Shown: positions 63,901 through 64,000 of the stretch, one piece after another
How the letters are laid out: each line of letters starts with the position of its first letter
Position numbering within the stretch: the stretch's first letter is position 1
Origin: Verrucomicrobiota bacterium
GTDB taxonomy: Bacteria; Verrucomicrobiota; Verrucomicrobiia; Verrucomicrobiales; Verrucomicrobiaceae
Assembly: GCA_025360015.1 (NCBI GenBank)
Contig: JANYCZ010000023.1
Location: forward strand, 1-64,000
Direction of reading: 5' to 3'
Length of the DNA: 64,000 bases
The notes under the pieces: generated by a model
Seen by the model: the letters and a program-made list of their open reading frames with translations, nothing else
Databases searched by the model: none
Told to the model about the DNA's origin: nothing
Translations under genes and position numbers: made by a program

Positions 63901-64000
63901 GTGTCCTGATTACCCGTGGCACCGGCGCTGCCGAAGCCGTAGGTGAGGCCGTTGGCGTCGATAATCATGGATCCCCAGGCACCAGGAACTGCGGAACTCA
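42975..64000 (-). CDS. Giant Ig-like/GEVED/SdrD-type secreted protein (partial)
   Basis: One uninterrupted frame fills the last 21 kb and stays open at the window edge. At least 7,007 codons are visible with a stop at 42975-42977. Reading frame order (N to C): end of a propeller-like domain, possibly DUF6923 (IIDANGLTYGFGSAGATGNQ); SdrD B-like 1 (GNLVWNDVNNNGIKDSSEAG); 15 He_PIG Ig-like units; four GEVED units; one He_PIG unit; SdrD 2; two He_PIG units, the second with a nested lectin-like insert; one GEVED unit; five He_PIG units; ten GEVED units; thirteen He_PIG units; SdrD 3 and 4; a DPDEDGLPNLLEYALGTDP segment; and a C-terminal domain ending LQMNQSAPW that resembles TIGR02597. No sorting signal such as PEP-CTERM, LPXTG or T9SS is visible. 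The secretion leader lies outside the window. A surface, adhesive or wall role is inferred from domains alone. Confidence 0.95.
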   Translation of the reverse strand, partial: SSAVPGAWGSMIIDANGLTYGFGSAGATGNQDTLYVFNRTSNVLNGSITAVGTGPSVSSSDGAACPGAAPSMKMGNLVWNDVNNNGIKDSSEAGIDGVTLQLFLGGQNPLTAAPAATVTTAGGGLYSFSNLSPGQYFIYMPTPPAAFPLSSTTTVTLDNGVDNDDNGIQTSQGLPVQSPLIALAGGTESITDGDTDSNTDLTIDFGFLACPAITVNPASIAAATVGAAYSQTFTASGGTTPYTWTVSTGTLPAGLTLSTAGVLSGTPSSNAATSFTICATDKNGCLGTRAYTLTPVCTAITVTTSSLPTATVGTAYSQTFGVSGGTTPYTWAVSSGTLPAGLALSSAGVLSGTPTAGNAGGTNVTFTVTDKYGCQQSTTLNLQVCPVVSLSPTTLTAPTVGTAYSQTITATGGSASYAYTLASGTLPTGLTLSGAGVISGTPTNVTSATFTVKATDANGCPGTRAYTLAAVCPTITVTPTTVPDSFIGTAYSQTLTASGGTASYTWAVSSGTLPAGLTLSTGGVISGTPTTTNAAGVNVTFRATDTYGCQGTAVISIQVCPVINVSPATLTTATQGAAYSQPLTASGGASAYSYAISSGTLPAGLTLSGAGVISGTPTASNGSGTTLTFLVTDANGCQASFIRTLQVCPVITLSPSTLTAPVVGTAYSQTITASGGSGSYTYTLASGTLPTWATLSSSGVFSGTPTSTAAATFTVRATDGNLCAGTLSYTVTPVCPAISITPTSLTKGTVGTAYSQALAASGGIAPYGTWTITSGTLPAGLTLSASTGVISGTPTAAASPLATVTVRVNDANGCQGSQAVTLQICPVITLAPSTPATGIVGTAYSQTITASGGAAAYTFALASGTLPPGLSLNTSTGVVNGTPTTQISSNVTLRATDANGCQGTLAVTFAISCPVITVTPAALAQGTVGSAYSQTVSATGGSSSYVFAIASGTLSAGLTLNTSTGVISGTPTTSNAGGTGITVSATDSFNCSGTKSYTLQVCPVITLSPASFTTPTVGTAYSQTVTASGGAASYTYTLASGSLPAWATLSPSGVLSGTPNSTTAATFTVKATDANGCAGTLSYSLSPVCPAISITPASLAQGTVGTAYSQTLAASGGIAPYSSWTLTSGTLPTGLTLSASTGVISGTPTAAASPLATVTVRVNDANGCQGSQAVTLQICPVVTLSPATLTTPTVGTAYSQTITASGGATAYTYSLASGTLPAWATLSASGVISGTPTNTTSATFTVRATDANGCSGTLAYTVTPVCPAITLTPAALAQGTVGSAYSQTLTASGGITPYSTWTITSGTLPAGLTLNASTGVISGTPTATASPATTITFRVNDANGCQGSRAITLQICPVVTLSPATLPTPTVGTAYSQTITASGGAGAYTYSLASGSLPAWATLSSSGVLSGTPNSTASSAFTVRASDANGCAGTLAYTVAPVCPAISVTTASLAQGTMGITYSQTLAASGGALPYTWSIATGSLPAGLTLSAGVISGTPTATGTSSFTVQVADTYGCATTRSLSITIVPPTTDFGDYPIFPSASQTASTEVFVGTNATDVEPVNPTTGLATADDTTGTDDEDLVIPSVVSGGDLNMSIPVTLSGSVTLGRIGIWADWNGDGDTLDTNETVVLSSSALIGGSNNITATFSPPAGTTVGTKYLRIIAVEGTTAPAFSGPSSLKGEVEDYAITVTTPTLDYGDLPDPIIGTSASNYQTLSNDNGPASIASTALRLGAGVSAEGNGQPNSTATGDTFDDGVATLPSLTQNLPATLTITATNSFGSAGFLKAWIDWNNDGNLSSDEELGTEISVPNGTSGGSFSFTFTVPSTAVIGANLGLRVRLASVTIPASNGVVGTGEVEDYLVTVNASTVDFGDYPNFAAASRVASTLIKVGTAATDVETSNPTSGNATVDDTTGTDDEDLTMPTLLAGTNGTLTIPVTLVSPITTGRIAVFADWNGDNLVTGTNETVTLSTANLVTGANSITATLSPPLGITGGVKFLRIVVTEGTTGSPFSGSSTLRGEVEDYAVTVNAYTLDFGDLPDTSATTSTGNYPTLNAHSGPSHTINANTLRLGATVDAEADGQPNATATGDGADEDSISSMPVFYRGQGYTIPVSVFNNTGGTARLFGFIDWNNDGDFLDAGEALTAVTVSSSASQQSLNITGTTPGITTVGTFGARFRLATATTLASTGTTADGEVEDYIVTGACPTVTITPASLPTTTQYSSYNQTLSASGGTTPYTWTITTGALPGGLTMSSAGIFSGTVVSASGAYVFTARASDANGCAASQSYTISVGSGGMSVGNLVFLDENNNGLKDSTERGIPNVPVEIWSAGADGRVNSADDQAVTSGNASVLTTGGMLSAGTFGTIASGFSTLTARSDWTGAYQFTELPTGVYYLKITPPSKAVFSSKYSTGTTTFSLNLDFPLASAISVLLDNGIDNDNNGVQTTGSFVSSADAVVAGVGAAVYSMPFTLATATEPGTSNLGSDEYTIDFGLRPCPAIGITPLTVPAVSSGVAYTTTLTSSGGISPYTYAITQGTLPSGLSISTAGVISGTTSTAGTSAITIRSTDARGCQGFTTIQLTVTTAMSVSTASLPNGTEGTSYTSTTVAATGGTTPYQNWRVSSGTLPAGLAISSSTGLLSGTPTTPGTYVFTVAVDDALVTPASVTVTNGSVETDAWSAITFVPRTTVTGWTLGNSALTGTTTAVQLYGVNNTNPNNTQYGGTPAGSQYLASPFVGSWASQTVSGFTVGRPYTLRVRYAMRGAFANPTTTEAQPPFYGDALWISGYNASAASLFGPVNVNFPVPTAANYDNWATLDIPFVPQTASMVFSYGLDGAAIDDVQFIPTVAASTTASKQFTVVISGNRDWGDLPDTGIGTGTGNYQTTNSDSGPSHYRDTNLRLGATLDIEPDGQPNATATGDDINGTADEDSITSLPVFARGKSFTIPVSVFNNIGSSASVFGFIDWNNDGDFLDPFEALTSVSVSSSASQQSVNITGTVPGNAVLAQIGFRVRLSTAGTLGAFGLATNGEVEDYLVTTSCPAVSLSPTSLTAGTLSTAYSQTITASGGTASYSYAVASGTLPSGLTLNASTGVLSGTPNVAGTYSFTLSATDANGCSGTQTYTVVTSCPTLSITPASLTTGTVGTAYSQTLAATGGATPYGSWTVTSGSLPAGLTLSSAGVISGTPTTSTGSAVSFTVRTTDANGCQGSQGVTLQICPVLTLSPTTLAAATVNTAYSQTLTTSGSATSYTYTLSSGTLPAGVSLSSAGVLSGTPTSTTSRTFTISATDANGCPGSRSYTIAPVCPTIAITPVTATRATVGVAYSQTLSATGGLAPYGSWAVTSGTLPAGLTLNASTGVISGTATTANSTGTSVTFRAADANGCTGSQAVTMQVCPVITLSPSTLPNGTINTAYSQTITASGGTASYTYTVSSGALPAGLTLSPAGLLSGTPTSATAASFTLTATDANGCSGTLACTVTPAPDSDYSDYSLFSGASSRMNSTLRIGALTDVEAAATTNTAASGDDITGVDDEDGVTLPASFTQGGAASFTVNVTNTSGASAFLNAWIDFNQNGSLSDAGEQIAINTLIATGTSNSNKTISFTAPASAVLGSAGVRVRLTSTSSPGSVGASGNGEVEDNVATIVAPTTDYGDFSLFTDAWSTGSGSLKLGPLQDLEGSSTKDASAMGDDNTGVDDEDSVTFPSMTAGQPMSLPVTVTNLTGSTAYLNAWIDYNNNGVLTDAGEQIATNVNVITGTNGGTITLNFTVPTNAVTAAALIGTRFRLTNVATPGSTGGVGTGEVEDHTVVILAPLTDFGDFSGAPSVSNTASSNLRLGALVDTEYAATTDATATGDDLTGVDDEDGVTIPAMTAGAPATIPVVVSNNTGAVGYLNAWIDYNNNGVFTDTGEQIASNTTVVTGTTNSTVNLSITVPPTVVTGANLGVRVRISNDVSPGSTGAGGVGEVEDYIVNIAVPTTDFGDYSLFGLVSSTVDSRLKIGTLTDTEYVATTNTTATGDDITGLADEDGVTLPPSMIAGGPATLSAVVTNTIGSTAYLNAWIDFNGNGVLTDAGEQIAANLAVGTGSTNSSVGGTIIIPATALTGVNLGMRVMFTTAASPSTSGSVGTGEIEDYVIVITAPTTDFGDFSSFADASQGVSPGLRMGSLIDAEYASTKNATATGDDITNLADEDGVTLPSMTAGQTLTIPVVITNSTGALGYLNAWIDFNNNGVLTDSGEQIATNINVPTGSADTTFTINVTVPLAAVTGTNVGARFRLSAPTSPGPTGANAAVGEIEDYVVNIIAPTIDFGDFSGIGSASSTANSKLKIGALVDAEYAATMNAAASGDDITGVDDEDGVTIPTLTSGSSATIPVVVTNTTGASAYLNAWIDYNNNGVLTDAGEQIATNTAIVTGTSNVTKNVTFTVPVGAVAGTPVGVRVRLTAVSSPGSIGLSSGSGEVEDNIVSIVGPTSDYGDWSGIADASNTVVSSLRLGALTDAEFSSTKNATATGDDITYLADEDGVALPAMTAGGTFTVPVIVTNTSGSAAFLNAWIDFNNNGSFADAGEQFATNVNVATGSANATLNQSIAVPTAAVTGTNLGVRVRLTSASTPGSTGTGGGNGEVEDYVANIAAPTTDFGDFSLFPNASSTKNSNLRLGALTDTEYLATTNTTATGDDITGLADEDGVTLPSMTAGAPATIPVAVTNNTGSSAFLNAWIDYNNNGVLTDAGEQIATNLSIATGTTSGTQNLSITVPPNAVTGTNIGVRVRLTSVSSPGSTGAAGNGEVEDYIVNIITPPLDYGDWIGIADAASNATTALRLGALVDTEYVSTRNAAATGDDITGSADEDGVALPAMIAGAPATIPVIVTNTTGSTAFLNVWIDFNNNGVLTDAGEQIATNTSIATGTTNATRNISITVPAGAVTGSNIGVRVRLTDVASPGVTGTAGNGEVEDYVTSIAVPSTDFGDWNGAPDASSLASSNLRMGALADTEYVSTLNASATGDDITGSDDEDGVTIPSQVPGTAGSATVVVTNNSGAAGYLNGWIDFNNNGSFTDSGEQIATNTSIATGTNGVTQTVNFIVPVTAVPGQRGARFRLTSTQNPTSVGASGMGEVEDNLVTITCLPIALSPTTLTTPTVGTAFSQTVTASGGLAPYSYSIGSGTLPAGLALSSTGTVSGTPTSSSAATFTIVATDAYSCSGTQSYTVTPVCPTITVNPSTLPSGIIGTAYSQTLTASGGTAAYTFAVSSGTLPAGLTLNATSGVLSGTPTTSNAGGVNLTFRATDANSCSGTRTINLIICPVITLTPATLTTPTVGTAYSQTLAGSGGAASYTFTLASGSLPTWATLSPSGVLSGTPNSTTAATFTVRATDANGCSGTLSYTVTPVCPTITITPASLAQGTVGTAYSQTLSATGGIAPYSAWTITSGSLPAGLSLSASTGVISGTPTATASPATTITFRVNDANGCQGSRTITLQICPVITLTPTTLPTPIIGSAYSQSVTASGGIASYTYALASGSLPAWATLSPAGAITGTPTNATPATFTVRATDANGCAGTLACTLAPNCPTISILPTTAAQSTVGSAYSQTLTASGGTSPYGTWTVTSGTLPAGLSLNASTGVISGTPTTSNAGGVSVSIRASDANGCQGTQAITFQVCPVITLAPTTPATPTVSTAYSQTFTASGGAASYNYSLASGTLPTWATLSTGGVLSGTPDSPNSATFTLRATDANGCSGTQGYTITPACPTMSISPLTAATGTVGSAYSQTLSGSGGTGPYGSWTVTSGTLPAGLSLSASGVISGTPTASTGAATSFIVRTTDARGCQVSATISLKICPVVTLSPTTLAASTAGSSYSQTITASGGVAAYAYTVSSGTLPAGLTLSSAGALTGTPTSTSAASFTITATDANGCGGTRAYTLTPACPTITVSPSTLTNGMVNSAYSQTVTSSGGVGTVTFSISSGSLPAGLSLNSTTGLISGTPTSTTAATFTVRATDSNACTGTTTYTVTPACPAITVGPSTLTTGGVGVAYSQALSPAGGIAPYGSWTVTSGTLPAGLTLNSTSGIISGTPTTSNGTGVNVTIRTSDANGCQGSSTLSIKICPVITQSPATPAAPVIGVAYTQTITAAGGVSAYTFTLVSGALPSGMTLSSSGTISGTTTSSASASFTLKATAADGCSGTTSYTLTPVCPTLSLSPATLPIAYLGASYTQALTASGATAPYTFALQSGDLPGGVLLSSTGTLSGTPSAKGSFPITVRVTDANSCAQSFNLTLQVHTLSIGNLVFEDSNNNGLKDSGEPGVANATVQLFSTGDDNAIGGSGTAADTQVGSSFTTDATGAYLFSLLPAGNFYVKVTPPSDYLFTGGTASTSDNDIDNNNDGAQPGGSGTPLFSPVINLSGGAESITDGDSDPDTNLTVDFGLWSSVAVGNSIFLDINGDGHRNEGESLGNIYVELYAQGTTPGVDSPVSAGTSGCSCKGRYYLDGVNPGTYFLFIPASQFTTGAPLEGLLPMPTVVPGDDDVGQDLLFNSNPAVNGASTGLFTLRPGFCPVGSAESGMEGTIDDAIDARVDLTRDLGVVAPAGTGFAASETIRRYIITGGFTASVLPGATTFALWSQGSTIGSATADPDEDGLPNLLEYALGTDPASPLQSNRFTLTHDASIVALLTQPAATHDDLIISLETLTDLSKAADASAWKKLSMAATTTINADGTLTRSYSNLEKLLVFKGLDAGYIRLRVDLDANRDGVPEATVTSAVQGWGRQTFATGARTFSMPLLNASFFTGRAVSASANEIMLPAIITLPAGSLYLEALDGPLVGQRFDIDATASSGNTVVLQNTSQSYAGLVNAHICIRLHHTLAELLPPASFSSDDRTLFFESTTSSYTTLTNSSGSWFSDVLSMNTRPFAAHEAALVQVRGSGTVLMLTGEVRLTSYVTPLVAGTQLIAPGWPVATPAPVTGLTSGLSPDTADRFRLWDGDTTPASSSYTGYYLDGSTTPAAWLPQTLPAPAATIQPFHGYFLIRTAPLQMNQSAPW
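42978..45246 (-). other. SdrD-like domains 3 and 4 and C-terminal domain
   Basis: The C-terminal 756 residues hold two SdrD B-like domains (SNNNGLKDSGEPGVANATV; LDINGDGHRNEGESLGNIYV), a short TSP3-like repeat DPDEDGLPNLLEYALGTDP, and a domain with LTGEVRLTSYVTPLVAGTQL and RLWDGDTTP-x-x-x-S-Y-TGYYLDG that resembles TIGR02597 of Verrucomicrobia. That identification is from memory. Confidence 0.65.
45247..48674 (-). repeat. He_PIG Ig-like array 3 (13 units)
   Basis: Thirteen units of about 264 bases. The first keeps C-L-P instead of C-P. The last unit is followed directly by the SdrD B-like domain 3 (SIGNLVFEDSNNNGLKDSGE). Confidence 0.92.
48675..53564 (-). repeat. GEVED block 2 (10 tandem units)
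   Basis: Ten units spaced 482-497 bases apart by their GEVED/GEIED motifs (near 53110, 52613, 52122, 51632, 51139, 50645, 50152, 49662, 49172, 48690). Each carries a TGDDITG-x-[AD]-D-E-D-G-V segment, a loop like DYNNNGVLTDAGEQIATN, and a VRVRLT-x-x-x-S-P-G-S-T-G strand. Confidence 0.93.
53565..54896 (-). repeat. He_PIG Ig-like array 2 (5 units)
   Basis: Five units of about 266 bases, with the same C-P and D-A-N-G-C pair in each, lying between the single GEVED unit and GEVED block 2. Confidence 0.9.
55430..56050 (-). other. Lectin-like insert nested in a He_PIG unit
   Basis: About 150-170 residues (VETDAWSAITFVPRTTVTGW, then ASQTVSGFTVGRPYTLRVRY and DNWATLDIPFVPQTASMVFS) with a jelly-roll look typical of PEP-CTERM-associated or CBM-like domains. 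It interrupts He_PIG unit 18 after FTVAVDDAL; the last strand of that unit resumes as KQFTVVISGN beyond the insert. This unit is the one without cysteines. Confidence 0.7.
57390..59402 (-). repeat. GEVED block 1 (4 units)
   Basis: Four units of about 500 bases, each ending in GEVEDYAITV, GEVEDYLVTV or close variants. Each contains an Asp/Asn-rich loop such as DWNGDGDTLDTNE or DWNNDGDFLDAGE that resembles a calcium-binding loop. Confidence 0.9.
60460..60563 (-). repeat. 104-bp block identical to 61522-61625
   Basis: These 104 bases of He_PIG array 1 match 61522-61625 base for base, including silent positions. The distance between the starts is 1,062 bases, exactly four Ig-like units or two 531-base A+B pairs. 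Confidence 0.9.
61522..61625 (-). repeat. 104-bp block identical to 60460-60563
   Basis: Second copy of the identical block within He_PIG array 1; see the partner at 60460. Confidence 0.9.

Noticed and set aside
1..64000. Sigma-54 type promoters (TGGCAC-n5-TTGC) near rpoN and other genes
   Set aside because: A by-eye scan found partial matches such as TGGCACAGGTGTGCT at about 16303, but none with both conserved doublets at the proper spacing.

Overview
The window is high-GC bacterial DNA that most resembles Verrucomicrobiota, near Prosthecobacter or Verrucomicrobium. This is inferred from gene content: a sulfatase with a Cys-type active site, a Planctomycetes/Verrucomicrobia-type cytochrome protein (DUF1549/DUF1553), a secreted Gfo/Idh/MocA oxidoreductase with a Tat-like leader, and a giant secreted Ig/GEVED/SdrD-type protein whose C-terminus resembles the TIGR02597 family. 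No rRNA, CRISPR array, transposase, integrase or prophage is visible. One tRNA (Pro, CGG) is present.

Layout. 1-13.5 kb: start of an outer-membrane barrel gene, tRNA-Pro, a receiver/metallo-beta-lactamase fusion convergent with a PAS hybrid histidine kinase, a MocA-type oxidoreductase, a DUF1287 protein, recJ, a DUF3592 protein, a thioredoxin-like protein, a sulfatase, and a same-strand run of small genes (hypothetical, flavodoxin, zeta-toxin-like kinase, DUF2809, hypothetical). 13.5-20.4 kb: clpB, a 198-bp inverted-repeat-bounded element, an O-methyltransferase, and a lemA-TPM-TPM operon. 20.4-28.8 kb: an RND efflux operon (permease, adaptor, TolC) with heptanucleotide repeats at its junctions, a VIT1-family transporter, chrA, and a previously unmarked chrB-like remnant coupled to chrA. 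29-42.8 kb: the DUF1549/DUF1553 cytochrome protein, an M20 peptidase, two small unknowns, rpoN, a Pro/Gln-rich secreted protein, a phosphohexomutase, an unknown, an orphan ribbon-helix-helix protein, an SPFH-HTH fusion, a DUF883-like protein made of 11-residue repeats, and a zinc-ribbon protein.

42.975-64 kb: one uninterrupted minus-strand reading frame fills the last 21 kb and runs off the edge (about 7,007 codons visible). It contains 36 He_PIG-type Ig-like units, 15 GEVED units, four SdrD B-like units, a nested lectin-like insert and a C-terminal domain. Thirty-five of the 36 Ig-like units carry the same two cysteines; the remaining unit lacks both, which suggests an intra-unit disulfide. 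Blocks of the array are identical at the DNA level, indicating recent duplication or gene conversion. This is the most unusual object in the window.

Functionally the window mixes housekeeping (recJ, clpB, rpoN, phosphohexomutase), envelope and metal export (RND, VIT1, ChrA), polymer degradation (sulfatase, cytochrome protein, MocA-type oxidoreductase) and a very large surface or secreted protein. Most neighbours are convergent or loosely spaced; clear operons are RND-adaptor-TolC, lemA-TPM-TPM, chrB remnant-chrA and the 33.2-34.3 kb pair.
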